A DNA stretch of 64,000 nt. It comes from Sclerurus mexicanus (lineage: Eukaryota; Chordata; Aves; Passeriformes; Furnariidae). Position numbers and translations under genes: made by a program. The notes beneath the pieces were generated by a model. The model ran no database searches. It was not told the DNA's origin and was given only the letters and a program-made list of their open reading frames with translations. Location: the NCBI GenBank assembly GCA_013396755.1, contig VWZF01003332.1:62001-126000 (forward strand), in the 5' to 3' direction. This document shows positions 35,245 through 50,200 of this stretch, piece by piece; within the stretch, counting starts at the first letter, position 1, and every line of letters starts with the position of its first letter.

Positions 35245-38200
35245 CTAAAATAAAACAGAAAGAAGGATGTCAAAATACTGAAATCAAAGCCATTTATCGG
35301 TACCAGAAGTGAAATTGCTTACAGTGGTATTTATGAATAGGGTTAAGAAGAATGATGAAATGCAAAAATGCTGTACCACTGCATCTTAGAGTGCAGCAGA
35401 TGTGTTTAAAGTGTTTGTATCTACCATAAACACTTTTTACAGCGTTTCCACTAGATTTTTACATAATAATAGAGGGCTGTAAATTGCTGTTTCATACCCA
35501 AATAACTAACTCCCCCACACTGTCCAGTGGCTTTCACAGATCCATGAACCAAGGATATATTCAACTTCTTCACAGCTCATTTAAATTACAGATGAGAGGC
35601 AAGGCTTGCCAGTTAACTCCCTCTCTGGGACAGAAGCATCCTTTGATTTGCCAAAGCCACTGATTTCAGTGGTCTTGCCGCTGAACTAAGGAACTCCATG
35701 TAGCAAATCCCACTTTCCAGGTAGACACTCTTATCTCTGCTTTCATCAGTATAAAAAAAAACCCCAATGTTAATCACTGATTAGCTTCTTCTTCCTTTTC
35801 CTCCACTCCAGTTTTTTGGGGTTTTTTTAATGCTTGTATTGGTTTTTTGTTGGTGGGGGTTTTTTGTGGGTTTTTTTTTTCCCCCTCCTAATAACAATGT
35901 CAACTCTCCCTCTGACTTCACGGCAGCTACCATACTTTTGGTATTGCTCTATAATACGTGGTTAAAACAGCAATAATGAAGTTTACCTTATATGCGTTTT
36001 TTAGGTGATCATAATAGACTTCTTCAATAGCTTGAAAATATATTACACCTTTTAATTTAGTTTCGTGTTTGTCTAAAATGGAAAAGAGAGAATACAATGA
36101 CTTGAGAACTGAAATGAACAGTACTATAAGAAGCAAAATCTTAATTTCATTTCCATATATGTTCAGCTGATAAATAACTGACTCAATAGTCCTGCTTGTG
36201 AAATTCTACAGAAACATTCAACATTTCTTACTAGTTTGTCAGGTTTTTTAAGAGATGCATTTTTTATTTTACTACGTTTTCCACCTGGTTTCAAAGGAAA
36301 AAAAGATTTCACAATTTGCTCCTCTATTTGCAAGCCACTCCCTTCATTGAACTGTCTAAACTTTATGGTTGGTGTTAGCCCACAGAAGGACAGATGTCTC
36401 TCAGATGCATCCAATCGTCCAGTTGCATGAAAGCTAGCCAGACTTCACACAGCTTGCAGGCCAAGACCTTCAGTTTGCCTTCAAAAGAAAACTCTTACGA
36501 TAAAATTTGCAATACAATCTGATAGCAAAACCTTTACATTAGAACATCCTTTATGCTGGTACTTTTTTAAAAAAGGCTTCTTCACATTTACAATAATCTC
36601 TATCAGTCTCAAGCTAATATTTATTATTCAAATGTGGGGTTAGCAGATTGTAGGCAAGTTTCTATGGGTTCTGACACATAAAAAAGTTTACAGGAGGTTA
36701 AATGTTCCAGGGCATCAGCTCCAGCATCATAATCATCTGTTTGCATTCTCCACTCTGACACCCAAGGTAAAAAATCAAATTAATTACACTCAATTTGCCC
36801 CCATGGCAAAAGGAAACTCCCCATTTGCTTTAGAGTGTCTGAAATAGGAATGCCTGAATGGATAGTTTTACAGCAAGGCAGCTAATAAGGAATAAGTTGT
36901 TATCCAGTGGTACTGTGTACCAATATCTCACTGCAGCAAAGCTGAAATGGAGGCTGGGAGTTTTTTCACTTGAGTTTTGATATTTACAATGGAGACACGG
37001 TTGACTTAATCTCCCTTTAAAGGCAATGGAAAGAAGCAGACACTTGCAGGGGTCAGTTCTAAACTATTTCAGACATCATCTCATACTGCCTTTTGTCCCA
37101 GCATTACATAGTGAATCATTAGGGCAGGGAGGGTACACACCGGGAACTTAACATCTTACCATCTCAACTATAACGTTTCACAAGGAGCAGGACAGATCAG
37201 CATCTACTCTACATTTTCCTGCAGTAGGATAAGAAATTGTTAAGAAGCATCACAGCTGCATGTGATACTGAAAGGCAAACTTCCTTTCACTCCCAGTACT
37301 GTTGTATTAGGGGAGTACGCTTTCTGACCCCAAGTTATAGTTCACCTTAACAGTGAACAGTCATGCAGTCCAATGAGAGATCCCGCTGTCATTTTCAACA
37401 CTCACAGAACTCAGCTTACATCCTATCGGTTGCTGCAGGCAGTTTCAAAAGCTTCATATGATGGCAAAATGAAATCCCAGAGATAAACAATAGTGTTGGA
37501 AACCTCACTGCCAGCCCCCAGAGGACCAACAGAAGTACCAATCACAAGATTATACTAAACACAATACTACACAAAGTATACTGTCTGTGCGGTGCAAGCA
37601 AACAGTGCATCTACTCTCCAGTCCACCTGGGGCCTTGGTTACAAGAGTATTTCAGGTACCCACAAGCTCCTATCACAACAGTCTGTATAGTGTTCCCTGT
37701 ATTCTTCAGGTCAGAAAGTGCAGATGCTTCAGTTGCCACACTAAGTTGTCAGATTTAGGGTTATTTCTTTGTCCACTGCACTTGCAGAAGTAAATCAATG
37801 TACCAGGATATTCACTTAGAGTTCAAATACTCTGAATTTACAGCATCAGTATTTATTTTGGACATCTACTAGGTATTTAAAGATCTAGACAGATCCTTAC
37901 TCATACAAGCACTGGCATTTTAGTGTAGCTGGTACAGTATCCTCATAAAACTATTCTTGTGGACTGAAGTCCTCCAGACTTTATGAAAAGTTTTATTTTG
38001 TAATTGAAATTAAATTATGGCAACTGTACTGCAGTCAAAACTGATACTGTTAACTGTTAACATAACTACTAAAAAAATAAAAAGAGATCAGTACCAGATG
38101 GGAACACTATGTTACAGGCCTTGCTAACCAATAAACCAGATGCTAAGAAGAAAATAAAAAAATGTTTGTCACATTCTTCATAGTATTACTGCAAACTAGT

Positions 38201-41200
38201 AAGAAATATTCAGTGGGAATGTAATGAATGAATATAATGAATTCAAATATATGTTTTAAAAGAAGTAGAGAGCAATGCATAACCCAAGCAACAATTTTAA
38301 GTTCCTTATCAGTTGCTGGAAGGCAGTAATGTCATAAAAGTAAATGAAACAGTTTGGATGGTTTTTTTGTACTCTGTGTTTTCTTCTGCTTTTTAGCAAT
38401 GACTATCCTACATATGGCTCTGTGTGGCCTCTCCTAACAAAAAATATTCAGAACACAATGCCATTTTTCTGGCTTCCTCTGAAACTTCAAGGTCAAACCA
38501 TGTGTATATTTGCACAGCAATTGGAGAAACATGGATGTTCCTAAATTCCAAATTTCTGGGTTTACCCCAGGATAACAAAGTAATGTACTGCTTAATGACT
38601 CCAGATATTGTATCACACAACTTAGTGTACAGAAACCTCTTTAGAGTATTGCATGTTCTTCATCTGAAATTCCTCAGTCTCAAAATAAGGCAAACTCAAA
38701 AGTCTACCCCTGTATATTAAATTTCCTGAAAGTCTTTTCAGCACATCAAGCAATAGGACTGCAGAAGCATTCCATTTAATTTTCATGGTAAGTATAATAA
38801 ATATTCTTGTGTGAAGGGTACAAGAAATCATTCTGTCATTGGGGGAAGTATATAATATTTAAAAATAAATTATGTGGAGCCATTATTCTTTGTACTTGAA
38901 ACCTGATCATCTTCTATTTTTATTCTTGCCTATTTGCATCTCTTCCTTTGTTTTGTATGCTCAGTTCTGCCTTACCTGACATTAGGATTGAACACTATAG
39001 GGAAGGGATTGCATGAGCTCTAAGTATATGTGTAAAACAGTGTATGAAATGGAAACATTTTATCTGAACTCCCTGTACGTTCACAACATAGCTGAGGTTA
39101 ATGGGAAAATAGAGAGACAGATGTAATCGAGCAGTGATCCTGCAACCTACCTGCATAATAAGTAAAAGTTCTCTTGTTTCTGTCAAAAACAAACCATCGT
39201 TTTTTCCATGTTTTAATTTTCCCTCCCATTTTAATCAGAAAGCCTCTGCAGGTCTTCTCTGTGAGGGAGATATGGTAACAGGTCTCTATGTTGTGCCCAG
39301 CTGTTTCGATGTGACTACGTAGGTCAAAGTCTTCTTTTCTAACAGGCAAATAGCGAGTCAAGGGACGGGCCTACAAGAAAGAAATCATATTTTTAGAGAA
39401 GCCTCAACTTTTCCTTCACTCTTTCTGCTACAAGGACATAACTGTAAACTGCTCATAGATTCTAAGAATGAATGTGAGAAAAATAAAGAGCTTTTGCTGC
39501 AGCCCTAATTTTCTTTAAAAGAAAAATCCTTTCAACTTCTAACTTTACAGTGTTGGATAACTTTATAGAAGCCAGATAGAGTGTAGTGGTTTCTTGAAAT
39601 CATCAGCTGATAAGCTGGTAAAACACGGGCCACAGCATAGAAAGGTTGTTTTAAAATTAACACATTAATTAAAGGTGTGTTGCTGCTTTAGATGAAGTCC
39701 AAGAACTTCATTTCTATGATGTTAAGCAACCCCTTTTCTTCTCTAGGCTAAATACTCACTGCACATATCTCACTCTTTACTATTTCACTGCTACAGGCAT
39801 TTTCATGTAATGTATAATACAAATAATAAGAACTTGCTATTACAGGAAAAATTAATGAGAGTGAACTGTAATCCCTAGTTAGTTTTAAAGATTGCAGTGA
39901 AAAAACCAGAATTATCTTCTTCTGAATGAAATGTGATATGTAGTTCACAATCAGCAATATGATATAGAGAGAAGAAAAACATCCCTCTGCAAGAGTCAAC
40001 AAAGCAGCAGAGGAGATGGTGCCGCATTCTTTACTGCAGTTCAAGACTCCACATCAAGCCTGGATAGTGTTAGCTGGGAGAACAAGCAGAAGGAGATAAG
40101 TGATTTGGGACCTCTGCCAGCTGAGGGAATATGCTTGTTTTCTGTGTCTGGATGGTCTATGTATAACTATCCCAGATCATTTTAAACACAGAAGATGTGT
40201 CTCCCAAGGCTTGTGCTGCAGTCAAGGCACAGAGAAGATGCTTTGGAACAGAAGCTGATTTTCGGCACTTTGATCTGTGAAAGGAGCATCTCCCTCTCTC
40301 TCTTCCCCTAGACTCCAGAGAAGTCAGTGACCTGGAGAAACTAATCTGGCCCTGCTCCATTCCTAAAGTTAGCCTGTTAAATCCTACTGTGAATCTCAAA
40401 TCGAAGGGACTTTCCCTTATTGCATTTAAGAACCTCTTGATGCAATGGGAGCTGTGTTGCCTGCAAGAACTCTTAGCACCCTTCTAAAATTATGCAGTCC
40501 TGTATGATACAAGTTGGCACCAGCTTTGGCAAATGCAAAGGTGGAATTCCTTCCTCTAGTTTATGTTTCTAAGTGGCAAAAACTGCTAGAAAAAAAATTT
40601 GGTCTAACTCTACAAAGGAAAGAAAAAAGCAGAAAAATTGTAATTTCTGACAGACACGTTTTGTCTTCCTGCCAACTCAGTCTTCAGCCTCTCTGCAAAG
40701 TCTGCCAATTAGCAGTAACTAATTTAATACAGTAATAGTAACTTATTACAACACATGCACGGTCTAATTTGGGATAAAGATATCAGCATTGCGTTGTTGT
40801 TTATGCCATACTTGAGTTGTCATCAAAATTTCTTAGAAAAAAAGGCCATCAAGTAAGTGAAATTTAGTATTTGTAATTACATTTTATATTAAAACAAAGT
40901 AATATATATATTTAACTAGAAGCAAGCGGTTAAATACCAACAAAGGTAACACAGATAAAACCAGAAGGATACTCAAATATGATGTGGAATCCTCTGCATT
41001 CAAATACATCTATTACAGTAGAGACATTTTCTTTCTCTGGTATACTAGCAATGACTGCCTTCTATTTGCTGTACCATATACATATTATTAGTCTTGGTGG
41101 AATAGGTAACAAATAGATAAGACCTCTAGGCCTAAAGAAAGCTCAAGATGCCTCTAAATCCTACAGAGAAGAAAAATATTTAGGAGGTAACACTTTTTAA

Positions 41201-44200
41201 ATTCAATAATGTTTCTCATATTGTGTAGTAACTTTAGAAAAAATACTATTTCCTCTCCACAGTAGATGTGGAGATGGAAAAGATTCTTTATGATTTTCTT
41301 GGGGTTTTTGTCATTTTGTGGTGGTTTTTTGTTTTTGTTTGGTTTTTTATGTGTTGTTTTTTGGTGGTTTTTTTTGTGAACTATTTGGAAGCAACAATTC
41401 ACATTCCAAGGTATTTTATGTACTAAAAAACAAACCAGTACAAAAACCCCACACCAATGGTTTACAAAATTAACAAACTCACAAATTTCTGTTGTTCTGG
41501 CTAAAAAAGAAAAATCTGCTCTGCCCATATTCTTTAGCAAACCTTATAGGATTCATATTTATCCTTCATATATAAGATGCTAAGTAGGTATCTATGCTAT
41601 TATTTAACTTTAAATGAATACTTGGTCATCTAATGCTCCAAGAGCCCAAATGTACTTTTAGCAAAACAATTGCACCTCAGAAATACAGAATCCATCTGTT
41701 CAGCTGAAAGCAGTTCTGTTTACCATTGGCAGAAATACACCTAGTCCTTTCTGTATATGAGGGGGAAGTCTCGCACTTAAAAACTATTTCACATCAACAT
41801 ATCTCACCTGTGCTCTTTGTTTCTCACGTATTTTGACTTCCTTTTCAATTAATTTTTGCCTCTGGCTAGTTTCTTCCTCCAATCTTTTCTCCAGCTGCTC
41901 TCTGCGGCGTTTTTCTTCTTCCAGAGCTCGTTTTTTAGCTTCCATCTCCCGTTCCTAAATACCATAGCACACACAGAACTTCAGTTACATGTGAAATTAT
42001 AGCTGGTAATGCAATTTCTAAGCTAGGGCTAAATCCCTTTTTGCCTCTTAAGTAGGTAGAAATACATATCCAGCACAGTGGACTGAAATTCTTAATAAGC
42101 ATTGCAAGTAGAAATGAAGGTTCCTTCTCAAGCAGCTCTCCTAGCAGATGCCAGAACAATGCTGACCTAGCTTCTCATGGGATTTTGCCATCAACTTGCC
42201 CACTGAGACAGCAGACATTGCATCTGGTCTCAAAAGTGTAGTGTGAGGGTGAAACCAGGAAGGGAGAGGTAATTTTTAAGTGTTTATTAAAAAATTATAG
42301 TAAAAAACTATTTAGATTCGATGTTGCATTTAGGAGGATATTATCTAAAATCTTATTTTTACTCAAAATTATGCTTACCCTGGTTTCAAGCAGCCTAGTC
42401 TTTTCAGCATGTGCTTGTTTCAGAAGTCTCTCCATCTCTTCTATTCTTGCAACATTTGAAGTGCTAGCACTGCACACAAAAAAAAAAAAAGCACCCTGAG
42501 TTATTTAAAAGAATACTTGGTATTTAAGCAAATATTTTTCAGTCCAACATCAGGCAGTTTAAGAATGGAGTTGATTTTGATAGTGTTCTGATCCAATTCA
42601 GTGCAGTAGCCACTAGCAAAAAGAAGATGTACTACTGTTTGGGAAGTTGATGAATGACTACAGCTATTCTGTTTCATCTGTACTTTGAGCACTGACAAAT
42701 GTTATGCATTTCCAGGAAAAAAAAAGTCTCTCTCACCTTAAACATGATAAAATAGAACTTACGTATTTTAAATATGTCAGAACAAAGCATGATAAATTGT
42801 CTTCCATTACAGTCTGATGTGGCTAGAAAATATTGCCAAACACCATCTAAAACAATCTGAATTAATTTTGCTTAAGGAAAGCAAAATTAAGTTTTGTCGA
42901 GGAAAATTATCTGCTGATCTTCCAAATTTTATCAACAAAATCAGCCCACACTCTTTTCTTCCCTCACTGAAGTCTGCCTTGTGGGAAGCTGAAAGATCTG
43001 TTTTAGTGGGTCCTTTTCTGGTTTTTGATTTGGTTTGGTTTATTGGTTTGGTTTCTTCCAGCATTGGCTGGAAGTTTTTGAAGAACCTAAGTGAGGCAGA
43101 AGGGCAAACAGCATCAGTGAAATTCAACAGCCATCAGGGCTCCACCATTGTGGGCTCGCAATTCCACTGACAAGACGGCCCTGTGGTAGCTCAGACACAC
43201 ATCATTGTCCTCCAAAATGGTCAGAGCAGCAAGTCAGAGAGACATGGATTTCATACCACTGCCATGTTAGATCACTGCAGAGATAGAGTTAATTCCCAGC
43301 TTGTCTCCAGCTATCAGAAACTGGCTGACTGTATATATTTAAAACAGAAATCCTCAAAACTTCAGTCCTATTGTTTTTACTTAAAAAACCCCAAACCCAA
43401 CACCAACCAACCCAAAAAAGCCCAACAAGCCAGCAGAACGAGTGCCACTGGTATTTTCTGAAGCACTTAACATTGCAGTGATAAAGACTAGAAGAGGGAG
43501 TCAGGACGCTTCCTTGTCACAGGAAACAGATGCTGTATAAAACACAACATGCTAGCCAAAAAAAGCTGTCCTTGTGTTCAAAAGAGATTCGTAATGCTGT
43601 GACAAGGCTGTGCGTAATTATCAGCCTCCTCTTATGCTTGTGAAACTGCTGGGGCAGGACTGTTAGCAGGAATGAAAGCCCTACCATACTATCAGAAATG
43701 AAAACCAGACTGTCAGAAGAAAACTGTTTGTACACAGTTTTGAGACTCAGCTGGACTTTTAACATAGACCATGGATGTTCCTTTGATCTGAGGAGTGGCA
43801 TCTAAGCTGACAGCCTCTGAGGATGTAAAAAGCAACCAAGGGCTATAAACCTCTCAGTGTCATCTCTTCGTTTTTACTGACCCAGAAAAGGCAGAGGGAA
43901 GGGCAAAAAAGACTGCTGGAGGAGCTCTAAGTGTTTCAGCTTAAGCATCTAGTAACATGCTGGACTTACAGAACAAGTGTACATCATCGACAGCAGATGT
44001 CTTTGAAAAATTTTCTATCAGAGGAAATTCCTTCCCTATAGTGACCTGGGAAAGAAGCACTGATATCTCTGTAAGATTCAACATTACCACTTACCCTTTC
44101 CATATTTTTATTTTTCATCTTCAAATAAACAGAGGCGATGTAGTTAAGCCTGATTATGAGGTGCTACACAAATATTATGCCTGTGTAATGATCTTCTATT

Positions 44201-47200
44201 TTCTTAACCAGTTAGCAGTATTCAAACTACCATAGTATCAACGTGTGCATATTCTCTTTTTTCATTATGACCCTTACAAGATGAGAAAGAAAGATGATTT
44301 ACCTGGAAATGTTATCTGGTGAGCATGCCGATATGCTTGTCTCCATACTGTCGGAACTGTCTAAGCTTAATGTATCAAAGGCATGGTCCTTGTAACTACG
44401 ATCTGGGTAATGGAAACTATTCAAATACACATTGGATTCGGATGCTGTTCTGCTATAGAATTCAGGAGACTTCTGCCTTTGGTTTTCACAGATGCGCTGA
44501 TGGTTATACCCTATAAAGTATAGAGAAAACCTTTATTTTACACAAAAATTTTGTGACTGGAACACAACTTGTTAGCAGCACAGGCATTTTGAACATCACC
44601 TCAGTCTTAACTGCACTGTGACCAAGGTGCTACAATATTACAGTTAATTTCACAAGTTAATCATAACTGAAATAAAAGCTTTAAATACCTCTTTTAATAT
44701 ATGATGTATGCAAATATATGCAGATTAATAGACTTTTCAATAAGTATTCTTGTATGTGTATTATGAAAATCTAATTTGAACATATGATATTTTAATTTTA
44801 AAAATAAAATTAGGCCTAATCTAGAAAGTAATACAGTTAAATTCAGGGATCTAGGAGAACTGACACTGATTAAATTAGGGGGAAAAAAAAAGTCATGATA
44901 TTCTATGGTCTTGAGTACTTGTCTGATTTTATGGAATGTGAATTATTTTTTGTCTGTTTGGGAAACTTTGCCTTCTGGTAACTGCAAATTGAAGTTTTAG
45001 TTTCAGCTGAAATAATACAGGCTGCTTGTCACATCACCATAGTTCCTAATGTAGAGGTACTTTCCTGGAGTTTTGAAACTGCAGTTCACCCTACATGACT
45101 GAAGCAGATCCTTACAGCTCAATGACTGTAAAGAAGAATAAAGTTTATGCAACAGTTACATTCTTTATTCACAAAATCATGATTTTTCCACAGAATGATT
45201 TTTTCTGAAAAGCCATCCTTCTTGAAAACGGGGAGCTTTTTTTGGCTATGTGTTGTTTGAAAATGTTTCTTCAGAATTATTTTTCTCTCATGTCTCCATT
45301 GCTCTTTGCATATATTGTAGCAATATTTATACAGACTTACAGAGAGTATGTTGAGCTTGCCTGCTGAAGAGGAGAGTATAACGACATTTGAACTGAAGTA
45401 TTTTACAGTGCCCTTTTAAGGGTCGTTTAATCTGTGTGATTACATATGCAACTGCACTACTCATCTTTTTCTTCAATGAATGCAAGAAGTGAGACTTTCT
45501 CAAAGTTTTGATGCTCAGTCAGGTTTATAATATTCTCTGCACATTCCTGACCCAAATTCTGAGCTGCTGGCAGAGCTGGAGATTAGAATGGACTGACAGA
45601 CTACATGAAAATCTCCCATTTGTACAGGAAGGCAGCCACTGACATGCCACATATTTAAGATAAATAGACACAGGAAAAATGCAAACAAATGTGCAAATGC
45701 AGCAAGGTCCAGATAAAAATGTTTACTAGACACCATTAAGGTACTGATGTTAGGAAAACATGCTTAAAATGGGAATATTTTCCTGCCTGATTCCCTATCT
45801 GCATATACAGTATTACTCTCTGGTATTTTTTGCCATGCCAGAGTGGGGAGAGTCCCAGTTCAGGGAGACAACACCTGCAGGTATCTGAAAAGTGTGTTTG
45901 CAGCTGAATAATTAAAGCACACTATTAAAGAAATTGTGCCCTACAAGCATTTCCAAGACAGATTGTTTCCTCCTCACTTTCCTTTGTACCAAACAAAGGT
46001 TTCTCACAGACAGTTAAAGCTGGTTTCTAAGGAACTAATGGGACTTTACTTGCCATTTAAAAGAACACTAAATTTCAATAAAAGCTCAGTTGCATCGATT
46101 AGTAAGAAACAATGGCTCAGCAGCCATAAATAATAGCATCACACAACACAGGTGTTACTGATTAACGTGTGGTTTGTTTTTCTCCCCCCATTGCTGCTGT
46201 TATTGCAGATAAGCAATTACCTTTCATATGCGAATCTTTGGAATGACTAATTGCTCCTGTGAAATGGTTATCAATTATTCATTAGGGAAACAGAAAAAAA
46301 ATACTGAAAGAACTTTATTCAAATGCATATTTTTCTGTTGAGCTCTCAGCAAAACCTTGCCTACTCAGAAACCTTAATTCCATATCTTATATTTCACTGA
46401 AAAATAAACCCATCTAAAAAGCATAGAGAAGCATAGCAGTTCCACACACACTCTCCTAAAGGAGTCAACTTTCCATTAAGATAAAGAACCTATTTTTAAG
46501 TAAAACATTTATCAGTTAAATTTATGTAATCATGCAAATGTAACTAAACACTGCAAGAAATATACATTTGTTAGGTTGCAAAATGAGACCCATTCACTGA
46601 AAAAAGCATAACTCAGTGTTGCCTTTTATCTTCATGCTGTAAGCAACAGGCAGCTGAAAGCTCAGGATCAGCTGAGCACCGACACCAAAAAGCCTCACAA
46701 CCAACCTGCCTCCATTACAGCCACACTTACACATTGGGCAGGCACAATATGTTGTTTAAGGCATTTTTAATGGCTCAGGTGCCTATTCACACAACATGCA
46801 CTTAAAAATATTAGACTCCTTGTAAGATCCAGCACTGAACTAGAATTTTCCCACAAGCCAAGATTTGTACCAGTCAAGTCTAATCTGATAGAGGAGCTAA
46901 AATGTTTCTTATTGCATTGGCTTTACTACAGAGCTCCATTACTCTGTAGTAAAACAGTAAACTTAACTGTGTTTACCACCATACTGTTGAGCAAAGTATT
47001 GCAAATATCCATAATGCCATATCATTAAAGAAAATTATGTCAAAGGAGATATTGCAGAATCACAAAAACCAGGTACACCACCACAAAATTCTTGTGAGGG
47101 TAGGACTAAAGGTGAAAGCTATTATTGAGCGTGGCATCGTCAAGTAGGTAAAAAAACCACCAATATTCCATGAGAAAGATCCCATTACATTTTCTTTTAT

Positions 47201-50200
47201 GCCTATTCTTCCTACTTTCCCTTTTCTTTAATTTTTTTTTTTAAAGATTGATATTAATGTGTCAAAATACATTTGTTGTGTGGAAACGTGCCAAAGTAAG
47301 AAGCCCAAGTCTATCTTGTCATTGTCACCCACAGATCTGCAAAGATTTCTAAATTTTCTGCTCCACTTGTGTGGCTGTGAGCAGAGAAGCAAAAAATTAG
47401 GCCTATGCAAAGCAATAGCTGTGCATATAGATATTAGCAAAAAACAGAAGTTTTGTTGTGACAGGTTATTTGACAGTACCAAAAAAATTTAGAATTTTTG
47501 GAGTGTTATGATTATTTAACAATTATTTAAAAGTTTTGCAGTATTTTTGGAACTACTTGACAGTGCTGATGCAATTGGTACTTTTGTGAAAACACGACAT
47601 GCTAGATAAAGCCAGGTAAAGGGTTTTTTCATACCTTTTCTGGCTTTTCCTGAGTTCGATAAGAAAAAAAGTGAAAAACAAACAAAAAATGACAAAAAGG
47701 CAAACTACTTCGAAAAGTTTATAAATTGTTTGTACAAATATCCCTTGCCTGAAATATACTGTTTTTTCTGTAAAGCCTGAAAGAATACAAATAATCATCT
47801 TGCTGGTACCTCACTTCCCTGTCCCAACAGCTTTGTTCCCAGTGCTGTGTCTGGTCTTGTACCTTAATTCCCCACTAGCCATTCCCTTCTCCCTTCTGGA
47901 ATCTGTCCTGCAGTCAATGGGGCTCAATTGGCTAATTCTCCCTCCTTGCTCCTGCACATCCTTGTGCAGGCTTCTGGCCACTCCCTGTGGCCAAATCTCA
48001 GTCTGTGCAGTGTGAGGTTTCTAGATTGTACCAAATAGCAGCTTCTTAATTCTCTTTTTTTCGCATATGATTTGGTTACAAAGGCATGTACACAGGAGGT
48101 GAATTTATAAAAGAGTTCTTCAAAAATACTTCACGAATGACAGCTAAGAAACCACTTTCCCACTAAAGATTTATAACAAATATGCATCCTCTGAAACATT
48201 TTATAAGTTGCTCTTAACTCAGGCTATGATTACTGACAGTGACTGTTTCTTTTAATAACAATTCTCAAACTCACATGACTGACTAAACACAGTTTTGGTA
48301 TTCCTGGATTATATTTAGTACTTAAAAACCTATGAAATTATTTCCTACTGCATCCAGCCTAAAATTTATTCATAGATACTAGATACTACTTGTTCCTGCA
48401 TAAAGCAAATGAGATTGAAATTCATGTTCAAACTCAAGTGGCTGTTCCTCACTTCCTGACTTCACTTTTAACTTTGATTTTTTCAACTCAGACTGATATG
48501 TTTACCTTCTTGGATAGAAATAAGAAAATCTGGAGAAAGCATATTAGAGAAAGCTCATTTTATACCATGATTAGTTTAGGTTTAACACTCAGAAAATATC
48601 TTAAAACTAGGTGAGGTGCCACTTCCTCCAGCCAGTGTCGAATATACTTTTCAGATGTATACACACACCCCAAAACATCTGGTCTATAAGTTTGCTCAAT
48701 GCTATCAAGCCCTAAGGAAGACAGGAAGCTACTAATACCATTTCAGGAGCGCATGATCCTCTTTGGATAGCAGTTTGTGGGATACTGCATGATATCCAGG
48801 GCTCCACACTGAGGGGGTGAAGTGGCATCTAACACATGATACGCTGGCTCTCCACTGAGCCAAGCACTCCCAGATCGAATGCCCTGGGTGCAGGTCTATG
48901 CTCAAGGTATCACGAAGCCAAGACTCCCATGTCATTTGCAATAGATCACCTTGAACACAGAAAACTGATTGAGTGAAAAACCTGTCAAGTGGGAAAAGAG
49001 ACCTAAGGAAAGCACTGGCTCAGTACATGACAGGTAGAGAACACTTTATCTAAAACACTTTTATCTAAAAACATCACCGTTTTTAGGTGAACAACTAGTT
49101 TTTGGAGCAGGAAGAGAAGTGAGCTCATATTTTTCTGTATAATGAATCCCTATACATTTTGCAGAGTTCCACTAATTTGTTAGCAAATCTTATTCCTCAA
49201 AAATATTCACATAGTCTGAAAAGGCAAATCTGATCTACCCCAGGAAAGTTTTTGTAATAAATACTCTGTATTTATTATATTATAATAATTTATCACTGAG
49301 TGATGGAATAACAAAATATCTCCAAATATGTTTGCTGACATGACATTTGGCTTGGTTTTCAATGATGTATTTAAAGGTGTCTGCTGAAATTGATCCTAGT
49401 TACTCAGACAAGTTCCACTGATTTTAGTGGAAGACAAGTAAGATTTCAGAATTTTAATGAACAATAGTATTTCGTTTCAGTTGTACTGTGTGGTGTGTTG
49501 AAATAGTACCTCATGTTCAGAACATTACCCAAATCTCACTGTTCCACAGAAATACACTTTCTTTACTTGTGACCTTGAAGAAAGTTTGCTGTGTGTTGAG
49601 CATGGGTATGAAGTGCTAGGGGAAACTTGGTCCCTTCCCTTCTCAAACAATGACATTTATTAAGGCTATGCCCGTAAAGGTTGAATGAATCCCTCTGTAT
49701 AGCTGGATAGAAATACTTTACGATCTGACTCCAGCCACCTGACTTGGACATCTCTGTCCTTTCTGAGTTCTGCACTTCAGGGCAGAAAGATCCCTGCAAA
49801 TACTTATGTGTTGTGTTATCCATTCAAAGGAGCTTTCCCCAGCCTACAAACATGGCACTTCAGTGCAAAAGCAGTTACACTCTTCAAGTTCCTCCAATAG
49901 CAATAAATTCAGAGAGCTCGATGTTGAACATAAAGGAAATAAATCCTTCACTAACAGAGGCTACAAACAATCCTTGTGTTCCTATATCCATCCTGTTACA
50001 ACTCCCTTACTTTGCAAATCCTGTGACAGTTCAAATACATCACCTGTCAGCAGCATTATTTCCCTTTGGCAAAGCTGATGTTTAAGAAAAGGACATCTAG
50101 AACTGTCCTCTTTCCCAGTACAAATTAGTCTCTTAAGGCTCCCTTCATAATTTCCTATTTCTATTCAAATTGTTGGATCTTTCAAAAAATGATGGTCAAC

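Noticed and set aside
41154..41540. 128-codon minus-strand frame rich in Lys, Asn and Pro
   Set aside because: Produced by the T/G-rich low-complexity tract in an intron.
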